The notes under the pieces are model-generated. The model saw nothing but the letters and a program-made list of their open reading frames with translations, did no database searches and was not told the DNA's origin. Positions 1 through 11,281 of a stretch of 64,000 bases of DNA are shown piece by piece. Source of the DNA: Petrosia ficiformis (Eukaryota > Porifera > Demospongiae > Haplosclerida > Petrosiidae). Each line of letters opens with the position of its first letter. Within the stretch, counting starts at the first letter, position 1. A program made the position numbers and the translations under genes. The stretch is taken from positions 52,858,746 through 52,922,745 of the forward strand of contig OX345636.1 in the NCBI GenBank assembly GCA_947044365.1, in the 5' to 3' direction.

Positions 1-260
1 AATACTTTATTTGGAGAAAAACGCAATTAAATTAATTTTTAACCATTAAAATTAATGATTAGCAATTTATTTAGCAGTGGCTAGCAAAGCACAGAAAGGT
101 CACTAAGACTTGCAATAGGTATCAGAAGACAGGTAAAACATTGGTGAAGCTTTTTATGTAATAAAATAGTGATCGGCCAAACAATTCAGAACTGTCTACT
201 TTCGATCATATCTCCAAATTATATTTTGTCACTAATGCCTGGTTTTCGCGTAGACGGTCA
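1..260 (+). repeat. Dispersed repeat copy, related to 48600-48780
   Basis: The stretch around 140-260 (GTGAAGCTTTTTATGTAATA, then CCTGGTTTTC and CGGTCACATAT) recurs in the same order near 48660-48780. It fills the intron just upstream of the first visible exon. I see no coding sequence in it and no clear ends. Confidence 0.5.
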
Positions 261-294
261 CATATTATGTATTTATTTGCTTTTTATTAGACAG

Positions 295-3200
295 GAGATT
301 GGTTCACTGCAGAGCAAACTCTCTACTACAAGACAACAATACATAGAAATTAGTCAAATGAAAGAACAGTATCAGGAAGAAATTAAAGATCTAAATACTG
401 ATGTTACAAAACTACAAAACAAATTAGAACAAACAAATAACACTCAATTGCTGACTTTAAAGGAAGAGAAAGGAATACAAGTTACCATGGAGACAGAGAG
501 AGAGGGAGATGTACATGTATATCACAAAGAGATGTGTTCAGATAGAGATAGGTGGGAGAAAGAAAAAGAAGTACTACTTCAACAACAAGTATGTGTACTA
601 CATGAGTTATGCAATTATGACAAAATTAGCTGTGTATCTTCAATGACTCATTATTTCACCATTTTGTACATGAAGTCATTGAAAGAGCTCATTAATCTTC
701 TCAGATAACAAATTCTGTTGGCTTCCTGTACAAAATGGTTGAATAGCGAATGATTAAATATAAGCATTTGATCAAAATTATGCTTTTTAATACCTAAAAA
801 CATAATGAAATATGATATGTGTGTGAACCTAGTCTCGTGAGCCATATTCCTTCCTCCTCCAAGTGAAAGAGCTGAGTCATATTTTACATGGACCAATAGA
901 TCAACTATTGGGTTTGTATAAAAAGATGAATTCATATAATATAAGATGTACTGCAATTGGATATAAAATTATTTGTGTCTTGTGAAAAAAATGGTATATT
1001 TCAATAGAAATACATGTACAACATGTACATATATCTTAGTCACTCTGTCCAAATCTCAATATACATGTACATGTACATTTACAAATGTACCTATACATGC
1101 TGTCAATTGTATTAATGTACTCGTTATATACATGTACATGTACATGTAGGTAGAAACAGCTCTCAGTGCTGCTCACAAAATATGGAAAGATAATGAAGAG
1201 ACAAGAGTGAGAAATCATGTCCAAGTGCTGTTTAAAAGAGTAACCAAAGAACAAGAGAAAAAAATGGCTGGTATTTTAAAGAATGAACAAGTGGAATGGA
1301 TTAAAAAGATCAGGCATGTGGAACAGGAGAGAGATAGGGCTACACAAGAAAGAGATAAGGAACTATCTTTGATGAGAGAAAGGATGAGTCAGGGTAATGA
1401 CTGATACATGTACATGTTAGGGCTGCAACGAATAGTATATACATGTATATAGTACATGTAGGTATCCAGATGATTGCTTAGTTTAACAAACAAATATCAG
1501 GATATGTGCTTGTTTTCAGAGAAATATTGTCATACCGTGTTTTTAGTTAAATATCAAACTTTAGCTCACCATTTGCTGTAACCAACTACTATAGATGTTT
1601 ATAACAACAGCCAAAGTTTTTAAAGCTCTCCATTCAGTACTCTACAGGTGTAGAAAGCCGGTAACACAGAGGAAAAAAACTTCTCTACAGCCATTTTATT
1701 GCAATTTCATGTGTTCAATTTGTGTGCATGCACAAACATTAAACAAATATTCGGATGCTAAAAATACATTCAAATACAAAATAACAAATGAATATATCTG
1801 GACAAACCAAATATTCGTTTCAGTCCTAGTAACATGTATAGGGCTTATTACATGTACATGGCTAATTACATGTACATGTATATTATATAAATACTATATA
1901 GTGATGAGTGATCGACACAATGCTATTGCCATTTTAGAATTACTGAATTATGTCATGATATGACACATGTTGTGACATAGTTACATGTAATTTTCATTCA
2001 TTGAGTACTAAGCCTCTATACATGTACATGTATGTACATATATGTACAGTCTACATACATGTACAAGTTGATTTGGGAATACCGAGTACATAAACTATAT
2101 ATAATACATGTACATGTACTTGTATATACATGTGTAGTTTGTGCACACACATACATGTACATGTACATGTATGTGTACGCTGCATATGTTGATTTTGGAA
2201 TACTGAGTACATAAAGTATATATGCATGTCTACAGTCTACACATGCATACATGTACATGTAGCATAATTAATTAATTATAACATTCTTTACAGCGCATTT
2301 AGTGTTTTAATGTGACACGAGATTGGGGCTCAATAAAGGTTGGGATTAGGATGAGATTAGATGATTGCATGATTGAAGTGAGTGCATTATCTAATCCCAA
2401 CCTTTATTGGTCTGGTTTTCTAGTGTGTTTAGTTGCATTTTCACAGATAACTGTGCATTAAGTACATGTAGTTAATGTATTCTGAAGTGTGTGCTGTTTA
2501 AAATGTCATCAGGTGACAAGTATATGAAAACATGATTAGGTCAATGTCACATGACATAATTATACTAATTTTAGTTAACTCTTTTATATCTATCTTTAGA
2601 TCACTCTGAACATGTAAACTATGGGAAATTAATTGATGAACTGAAGACCATTCTAGACTCTTTCAAATTAGCAGTAATAGAACTAGTATGTCCATTCATA
2701 CATGTACATGCACATCAGTGTTTTTGATAAGCTCATATGCCACTACCATTGGCCCAAAGAGCTCCTTATTTGGCACTACACAGTTATCTCTTTGGCCCAG
2801 ATGGCATAGTTAATTATGATTATATTGTCACTGACAGCATTAACTCTTTGTTAATTGGCTCAAGATGTATTCCCAATGGTGCACACGTACACTAACCATT
2901 ATAGAGCCAAGTTGGCCCATGCTTTAAAACCTATCAAAAACTCTGACGTACATGTACACTTATACATGTTTATTAAATTACACTTAAGTAATACTGTATG
3001 TGACCAGCTCTGGTAAAACCAGTCTTATACATGTAGTTCAAGATAAACTGGAATAAATACAAATGTATATTCAGCCACCATTTTGTATATGAAGCAGACT
3101 AAATAGTCTCATTCCCAGACTGCCATACCCTTTGGGGTGAAAGACGGTCTGGAACAGTTCATTCAAATTCTTGATTCAATTCCTTTCCACTCAAAAAGGA

Positions 3201-4071
3201 CAAACTTTCATTGTTAACCAATGTCCGAAAGGTCATTTAATGCTTGGACCAAGACTGTTCCAGACAGTGTTTCTCCAATGGCTTGATTATCAATACTTGC
3301 TCTTTTAGGATAACAAATTTAGTTCACTTCCTTTAGTAAATAGCATAATAGAAGTATTTACACAGTAAAGGTAAAGGTTTGTTCAAAATTATCATTATTA
3401 CAGCTATAAGACTGAGCTAGTCACATACTCAGTACTTTACTGAATATAACACTTAATCACATGTGTATTTCTGATAAACCATGTGCTAGTTATTTTATAA
3501 AATCCTCTATCAATAAATTCACTGTGCATTCATATCTTGTATATTTTTCATACCATCTACATGTACATGTATGTGTGTGAAGGAATCATATTAACTATGT
3601 TGATTAATGAGTTGACACTGTTCTTACTAATTATTATTGATTGTTTCATTCAATGTACTAGCACTATGGTAACCACATGGTCCACATCCACACAAACACT
3701 CAGTCCCACATATACATCCCGTACCAAGTGTACTATGTTGATTAATGAGTTGACACTGTTCTTACTAATTATTATTGATTGTTTCATTCAATGTACTAGC
3801 ACTATGGTAACCACATGGTCCACATCCACACAAACACTTAGTGCCAACTAAATATGAATACTTCACTATGTATTTTCATGCATCCTATTTGTTTATCAAT
3901 TTTGTCATTCCTGTATTAATTCATTCATGTCAGATGTCAACTACATTGATGAACTTTAGAGACGAGAAGAACAGAGAATTGAATGCAGCCATGCAACAGA
4001 CAATTAAAAATGCTGAAACATATTACCTTTCTTGTTTACATGAATTAGTAAATGGAAAGACATTGCGATAA
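295..4071 (+). CDS. Coiled-coil protein, 3' four exons (5' end outside window)
   Basis: Four exons join in phase: 295-588 (or from 291 with the alternative acceptor), 1150-1393, 2600-2685 and 3934-4071, ending in TAA. Acceptors end in AG and donors are GTATGT, GTAATG and GTATGT; phases are 0, 1/2 and 0. The joined product is about 253 residues, rich in E, K, Q and R with heptad-like spacing through the first two exons (for example QEEIKDLNTDVTKLQNKLEQ), so a long coiled coil is expected. The last exon is helical and ends YYLSCLHELVNGKTLR. A polyadenylation-like AATAAA lies at 4096-4101. The family is not recognised with certainty; a centrosomal coiled-coil protein is possible but is only a guess. 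The start codon and N-terminal exons lie upstream of the window. The part upstream of 291 is intronic and repeat-derived. Confidence 0.7.
2285..2440. mobile_element. Fold-back (palindromic) element
   Basis: Two arms read CAATAAAGGTTGGGATTAG and, inverted, CTAATCCCAACCTTTATTG, separated by about 40 bases, with outer arms around GTGTTTTAATGTG / CTAGTGTGTTTAG. The same design, with related outer and inner arms, is seen at 47885-48015, so this is a repeat family and not a one-off hairpin. It sits in an intron of the coiled-coil gene. Confidence 0.6.
2716..2945 (+). mobile_element. MITE, CAGWGTTTTTGATAAG family, full length
   Basis: Begins CAGTGTTTTTGATAAGCTCA and ends with CAAAAACTCTG, so the ends are inverted repeats of CAGWGTTTTTGAT. 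Flanking 8-mers ATGCACAT and ACGTACAT are similar, as expected for an old 8-bp target duplication. The body carries the family words TGGGCC/GGCCCA, TTAACTCTTTGTTAATTGG and ACCATTATAGAGCC. Non-autonomous, no coding capacity. Confidence 0.75.
3596..3845 (+). repeat. Direct duplication of about 136 bp
   Basis: The segment beginning TATGTTGATTAATGAGTTGA at 3596 starts again near 3732 and is nearly identical for about 110 bases, through CACATGGTCCACATCCACAC. The duplication lies in the last intron of the coiled-coil gene, less than 100 bp upstream of its terminal exon. Confidence 0.85.
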
Positions 4072-4728
4072 CAGAAAACAATTATTTTTATTAGTAATAA
4101 AATTAATTATTATTACGAAAACTGTGGCGATACACTAATTAGCTAACACAAAATTTGATTTTAAAGGTACTAGTAATAAACTATTAATACCAGCAAATGA
4201 TTACAAGTAGCAATTTACTTGACTACGTGTTAATCAGAATTAAATTCGAATTTTAATTATTATGCATAACAATAATAATGTAATTGACACTTGTCAAGAT
4301 TGAGATAGCCTTTCAGAAGCAAAGTAAAGGTAGACAGCGGACTATTTTGGACTGTTTAGATGTTAATCAGTTAGATTCTTCTGCTTCTAAGTGACAAAGG
4401 CAGCAGCATAGTGATGAAACTGATGAACAGGTAAGTAATGATGTCAGGACCACCAATGGTGGTTTTAATTAATAAGGGTTCATCACATAGTGATTGAACC
4501 CTAAAAACGACTGCCTCGCTGCTCGGTTGCTAGAGGGTTGTACGGAACAGTCCTGGACCTATACGGTAGACGGTCATTTCTGTGTATCCTCGTTTTCCCG
4601 TGGAATGCTGATCTTATGTAGGGACGACTATAAGTATGTAATTCAAAAACCACACCCCATCTGAGAACGTCTAGTCTAGTTTACATCTGCGCCTTATGTA
4701 ATTCGGAATCCGCCCGCTGAACAAGAAC
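4072..4728. other. Intergenic; probable promoter/5' leader of the death-fold/MATH gene
   Basis: No gene is seen. The half nearest 4729 is noticeably richer in G, C and CpG (for example GACTGCCTCGCTGCTCGG near 4510) than the AT-rich surroundings, which suits a promoter or 5' leader. No core promoter element can be assigned with confidence. Confidence 0.4.
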
Positions 4729-7700
4729 ATGGCATGTTATAGAGACATCACTGATTCACTATCACTATTACCTTTTGAAGCTTTTCGTAAAAACTATGAC
4801 AAATTGTTTGAGTCTTGCATAGATCCTTCTATATTGGCCGAAAAACTTTTTGCAGCGAAATTAATTACAGAAAGTACATACCAAGATGTTACAGATGAAC
4901 GTAATGGATGGGGAGCTCACCGAAAATTGGAGCATCTTCTTAAACCATGCATGGCAGCTATAAAGATTGATGGGAAAAACTTATTTTTGTTTCTAAGCAT
5001 TCTGAGAAAAATAGGTGTCATAACAACCACAACACTTGCAGAAAATATTATGAGAGACTACATTGGTAAGTTAGTATGCACAATTGTGAATGCAGTCACA
5101 GGGTCTGGGAAGTATATAACACTTCTCTGTGGTCTTGTACACTAAATATAAACTATAATGTTCTAAAAGGTGCATGTTCCCAAATGGAAATAAACATTAA
5201 TATTTTACTTGTAGTTGATGATAATTATAATGACAAAGTATATTATAGCATATTTGAGTGTATGAAGTACCGGTAAGTACATATAGCTCTGAAATTACAT
5301 ATATAATAATGATACTTCCTATAACAGTTAAAATGAAGGGGTAGTCTGGCTCTGTATATACATAGTGTGTGTTTACATTAGTTTTATCATTTTTTGGGCC
5401 ATCCTGTTATAATCATATTTTTCACAAACATAGAGTGTGGTTTCAGTTGTTATCACAGGTGTGTAAAGTAGACTGACCTACGACTGAACTCTTAATATCA
5501 CTTACACATAATTGCATGATACTCCCCAGCAGCTTTATTATTCATAATAATTTACATAGTGCCCATTATTAGAAGTCATTATAAATAACTATGGCAATTT
5601 TAACAGATTAACAGCTAAATTAAATTTTTGCTAATTACACTGTAAACGCGGAATTAAATCAACAGGAAGTGGTAATTTCCATACAGGTTTACAAAACCGG
5701 TTATAACTGGTTTTCTGTGCTATTTTTGTATTGCAATGATGACATCATCACAAATAGCTTGTTTTGCTGAGTAGATTGATACCACACGCTAAATGATTCG
5801 AAGAAAGGGGTGACTAAAACGAAACACATAAGGTGAGACTTTGTTTACTTTATTTTTATTTATTAATTACAAATACAAAAAACCAGTTATTCACTTCATG
5901 TTGTATATATATACTTAATATGTTTCTTGAATCTTTATCATTAACTATACTGATTAATATATAAAGCTAAGATATCATTCCTTCCTCTTTGTGGTAATCT
6001 AAAAAGCAGTCAGAATTGAGTTCTCCTGTATGACAAAGATGTTTCCCACAATCATAACAGTATCAACATTTCTCCTTTTTTCTTTGAGTGTCTCGTACAG
6101 TACCAGCACCTCCTTAAACCTTTCTTACTCTCTGTTTTGTTTTTAATAGGATAATGCTTTAATGGGAGACGTTTTGGATCTCTACCATGTAAAAGAGAGA
6201 TGTTCATCATCAAAATCATCAGATTGGTCCAGAATATCATGGATTTCTTCAGGAGAGAATGTTCTACCTCCAGATGCCATTAAAAGTTGAAAAAAAGAAG
6301 AATAGATAGCCTAATATTTACTATATTTACTTATTGTTATTACATAATTATGACTATAATAATATTAAATATTCCACGTGGATTTTCTCCGTTTTTTTTT
6401 AATGGAAACCCCCGTTACTCAGTACATGAAAGTTGAAGAACAGGTATGGGACTCTATGTTGAAGAATTCCCAGATCCAGACTTTCCTTTCTCGGCGAAGT
6501 AGTCATTACCAAATCGTCGCCTTGAGGCGACGTTGGCGTTTACAGTGTATAATTTTACCGTCGCCTATATGCGACGTTGGCGGTTAATCTTAAATTAAAA
6601 TTGTAGCTTAATAATTATTTGTTTTTGTTCCATAATAATTATACTACATATATACTATAATATTTGCACCAAGTTAAGTGATGTTGTACTTTGTTGCCTC
6701 AAGTAAGTGATGCAACGTGAATCATCAGCATAGCCATAGCTAAGAAACCTAATTTGCACATAATTACAATTGATTTTTGACCTGAAATATAATTATTATA
6801 ATCAAGTGACTTAAATAATGTTGAGCCAGACAGTCTTCACAAAGTTGAGAGACAAATTATAATTATATGCCAGTGTACATAAACCATTGATATGTAACTA
6901 TATTTTATTATTACAGGTATTAATGTTCCAAGCTGGTTCATCCCTCCTGAGACTCAACTCCTTTGCCTCCCTCCATATGTAGTAACAATGCCAAACTTTT
7001 CGGAACAGAAAAACAAAAAAGTTGACTGGCACAGTACACCATTTTACTCAGAAATTGGTGGGTACCAGTTGCAACTTGAAGTTGTTGCAAATGGTTACAG
7101 TGATGGTAAAGATACAGATGTGAGTGTAGGTATATGTATCTTGAAGGGGGAGAATGACGAGAATTTGGATTGGCCAATGAACAGTGAGATTACTGTTCAG
7201 CTTCTCAACTGGATGGAAGATAATGGACATGTGGAGAAAATTATTGACCATTATAACGTGCCAATAACAGGTCGTAGCTTAGTGCTGGGTGATGTGCCTG
7301 ATGGCACATGTGTAATTTTTCAGTTTATTTCTCATTTAGAACTAAACGGCAATCCTGATATGAATACCAAATTTATCCATAATGACGAACTGTGTTTCCG
7401 AATCTTCAAAGTTAATTCACTGACAGGTAATATTTCACATGCATGGAATAATTATAATTATCTCTTCTATCTTTTCCAGCTTTGTGTTCACTGTTATTAT
7501 AATTATTATAATAATTATGTGTGAAGCTATAGGTTCATAATAAGTACAGGTTATAATAACATTGCAATCCTTTGTTTTACCTCAATGATTTATATGTCCA
7601 GTAGAATAACTGCTTGAAATTATTTTTTGGTTTTTACAGGTCCAGATGTACCTAATTGGTATATTCCTCCAGAGATAAATGATTCCTTTTGTCTCACCCC

Positions 7701-8133
7701 TCCATGTACCATCACAATGTTTAATTATTCAGAACACAAAAGAGTTGGTGATCAATGGCGGAGTCCACCATTCTACAGCAAACCTCATGGATACAAGTTG
7801 CAATTGCTAGTAGATGCTAACGGTGCTGGTAATGATAAAGGCACTCATATTTCGGTGTATGTTCATTTGATGAAGGGAGAAAATGACAGCGTATTAAAAT
7901 GGCCATTTGATAGTGAGTTTATTATTAAACTACTGAATTGGAGAGAAGATGAAGGACATGTGGAGAGAAGATTTGATGCTGGAACAAAAGAACATCATTC
8001 AAGAGTCCTACAAGAAGGCACAGCTACTTCCGGATTGGGATACCATCAGTTTGTATCTCACAGTGATTTAACAGACAAGTTTATTAATAATGATACATTG
8101 TGCTTTTTTGTACCTATATTCGAAAAGCAATAG
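4729..8133 (+). CDS. Death-fold-like domain plus two MATH/TRAF domains
   Basis: Three exons join in phase 1: 4729-5065, 6917-7426 and 7640-8133, giving about 446 residues. Exon 1 encodes an all-helical segment of about 112 residues with the spacing of a CARD or death-effector fold (AEKLFAAKLITESTYQDVT, then LEHLLKPC and FLFLSILRKIG); this call is tentative. Exons 2 and 3 each encode one MATH domain, recognisable from PPFYSKPHGYKLQLLVDANG, VYVHLMKGENDSVLKWPF, IKLLNWREDEGH and FINNDTLCFFV in the second copy and the matching line in the first. MATH domains of this type bind receptors and adaptors in TNF-receptor-like signalling. No RING or zinc fingers are present, unlike a full TRAF. Both MATH exons start with the same 'GxxVPxWxIPPE' lead, showing exon duplication. 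Intron 1 holds a piggyBac remnant. Confidence 0.8.
5632..6556 (-). mobile_element. Internally deleted piggyBac-like element
   Basis: On the minus strand an ATG at 6280-6278 opens MASGGRTFSPEEIHDILDQS followed by an acidic run and a stop at 6184-6182, like the start of a piggyBac transposase. Directly behind it, in other frames, come HYPIKNKTESKKGLRRCWYC and then CYDCGKHLCHTGELNSDCF, which is the C-terminal cysteine-rich finger of the same family (C-x2-C ... LC ... CF). The catalytic middle is missing. Possible terminal repeats are ACACTGTAAACGC near 5637-5649 and its complement near 6536-6548. No TTAA duplication is clear, so the ends are approximate. It lies in intron 1 of the death-fold/MATH gene. 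Confidence 0.65.
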
Positions 8134-8466
8134 ACATTATGGTCTTGTCAGTTTAAATTAATAATTATTAATTAAGTTGTTACTGATTAACTTTTAATGA
8201 AGCGGAGCATGCAATTGGGTATAGCATACGGTTATTCATACACTCTATAATTATTATAAATTGTACCAAATGCACTAGTACTGTGCCAAAGACATACAAA
8301 TGATAATAATTGTTATTCACCCAATAAGCTAGAATGTCAAACAATTGCAGTTATAATTATAGTAATCCTAATTTTCAATCCCTAGCCCTATCTCGAGCTC
8401 GAGCGCTTAGTCAATTAATGGTGTGGCACGTAAAAGAACGCTCAATCGAGCTAACAGAGTTGTATA

Positions 8467-8510
<44 letters not shown>

Positions 8511-9120
8511 CATACAAAATTATGCTTTTTAGAAAATAAGTATAGCAAATTGTTGAGTTGCAAGCACTAACAATTCATCATTTGGAACCTTGAAGAAGTA
8601 CTTCAGCTTCATCATATAACTTACTTCTTCGATCAGGCCCCCAATTTTCAGAATCCACAGTAAGGTGGTGTTATCTGATTGATCACTGTCATTAAAATTA
8701 CCACATTTAATGACGCATATACCACGCCTCGAGTGGCTAGACCGGTACCGGATGTCGAAGAAAATTTTAAACGAAATTATTTTACTGCTAGTTAATAAAA
8801 TCGATTTACAATTAATACGGTGTAGCTCAAGAAGTGTGTAAAATGGCGTCTCAACGCTGAAAGACTGGAGAGCTGTTGTGACCTTTGCTGACCAACCCTG
8901 TATTCAAGTTTAAACAACACTGTACAAGAAAGATAATAAGGACAGAAAGATTGTTGGAAAGCAGCAGATAATTTTAATTGTAGATAGCCAATATTAATCA
9001 TAGGTGAAGTGTGTTGCTAGGGTAAGCATTAGTTTAGAAAGTCTAATCTTTCGCTTGTATGTGTGCTTTTTTATAACAGATAGAAGCTATTTTTTTAAAC
9101 TGAAGATATTTGGATTAAAT
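8134..9120. other. Intergenic; TA microsatellite and probable CDC42SE promoter/5' leader
   Basis: Contains a (TA)n tract at about 8470-8508 and, around 8395-8460, a fragment related to the repeat family of 23.6, 24.9 and 46.7 kb (TCAATTAATGG, GTGGCACGTAA, GAACGC). The part from 8700 to 9000 is less AT-rich and has CpG sites. A possible leader exon ends near 9020 (G|GTAAGC) and a possible acceptor is at 9078-9079, 40 bases before the CDS. No other gene is seen. Confidence 0.4.
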
Positions 9121-11248
9121 ATGGGAGACTCATGGTCGTGTATGTCGTGTTTAGGAGCAGAAGAACCACCAGTGAGTGTGTATGTATAGTGACATTAATC
9201 TGTAGATGCATTCATTAATTTATACTGATATGATGATTCAGTATTGTGTAGCATGAATGTTTTATCAATGAATCAAGATTTGTGTAAAATTTTTGTACGA
9301 CAAAATCTTATCTCAGGAGATAAAATATTCTATCTCATCTTCTCTTATATACGTATATATATTAATGTACATGTGCTTAATAAAGAATTCCCTCTGCAAA
9401 TATAATGTGTAATTGCATTGCCCATGTGTTGGACTAGTACACGCCTACATGTACATGTGTATACAGTGTATATATGTACTTAAGTAAAGTAAAGAACTAC
9501 GAAAACTGTAGTTGTATTTACATGTACTTATAGTATATGTACATGTACATCATTGCACATGTACATTGTCATATGTGGACATTTACTTGTACATCATTGT
9601 ACATGTACATGGTATTATACACATGTATACCACAGTACATGTACATGTACATGGTCTTATAGTACAATATAGTCTCCGATAACATCATGTACATGTATAG
9701 TCATAGTAAGTTCTTCCTGTGTTTTATCTTACAGTTATCATAATAATCATGTGTATGATATGCATTTAATAGCACAAGATTGTTTATACTTGTTGACTAC
9801 ATAACATGAACTTCTGAGTAGATAATAAGCTGAAATGTATAATAGCCACTCCCTTTTGAGTATTCCTGTATGATCTACAGTGTACTGTAGTTACTGACAA
9901 TTATATATACATAATACATGTACATGTGTGTATATAATGACAATGTTCACTGTTACTACTGCTAAATGAAGTTTTGGAACTCCAATCCATCTGTTGAGAA
10001 AACCTCATCTTAGTTTTGGCTTACTATACATGTACATGGGAATAGAGAACGTTGCCCTGAATGTACATGTACTGTAATTATATATGTACATGTACTTTAA
10101 TTATAGTAAGTGTGTTTTATTAATGACAAACTGAAATTATGACAGTGTGTATTTAATGTGCTAGTCTTGTTTTGAAAACATTTTCCAAGTGCTTGTGACA
10201 TAAGAAGTCATAATTGTACTGATGATATAATTTGAAAAAATTTTTCAAGTGCTTGTAATAATTATAATAATGCTGAGTATAATAATTATAAATACATGTA
10301 CATGTATATACATACATGTACATGTACATTGTAATACGTGTGTACACTGTATATATTTAAGTGTAACTTTGTATACATATGCACTGCATGTACATGTGCA
10401 TGTCTAATAATTATGGTTTTATATATACAATGTACATATACATATAATTATACAATATGAACAGTTGTACATGTATATACACTGTACATACATGTACATG
10501 TGCCAGGGTTTCATGCAGGATTTTTTGTTATGGAAGGGGGTCGGCAGGCAGGAAATACTTTGTATTTTAGCAGCTTATGAGGCCCCAGAGGGCTTGTAGC
10601 TGAGATGTTGCTACATGTTGAAATAAATTTGGCCTAAAATTAGAAGGGAAACTCAAGTTAAGGGGGATCCCCCGCTATATGAAACCCTGCATATTACATG
10701 TACATTCATGTATTGTACTATGTATGTATACAATGTATGTACATGTACATATATATATATACATGTGTATATACATGTACATGTTTGTAGTACATGTACA
10801 TGTATTATACAATGTACATGTATGTTTAAATGCTTGTGTACTTGGTAATACACCTTCTTTTTGGTTATTCTAATATTTATAATTATGTACATTTTTGTTA
10901 CATTGTCTTGTACATTAACTAATAGCTATGTATTAGACAATTGTGGTTTGTTCTATATATAGATGTGTACTATATATAGTATCAGTAATATTAGAGTGCC
11001 AATGTATTCTCCTTATTAGGAATAAGCTTGTGTACATTTGTCAATCCATTTAAGACACATATGCATTGTTATATGACATATGGACATTTGTGGTTACTAG
11101 ACAATAACCCAAACTGGACATGTATAAAATGTACATTATTAGAATAACAAGATACAATGTACACATCTATGTTTATGAACATAATCAATGCATACATGTA
11201 GGTCACACTCACATATATACACACACTTGCACACGAAAGCACATGCAT

Positions 11249-11281
<33 letters not shown>

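Noticed and set aside
295..4071. Assignment of the coiled-coil gene to a named centrosomal protein such as CEP152
   Set aside because: Composition and a few helical words are suggestive, but I cannot align enough of it from memory to support a name.
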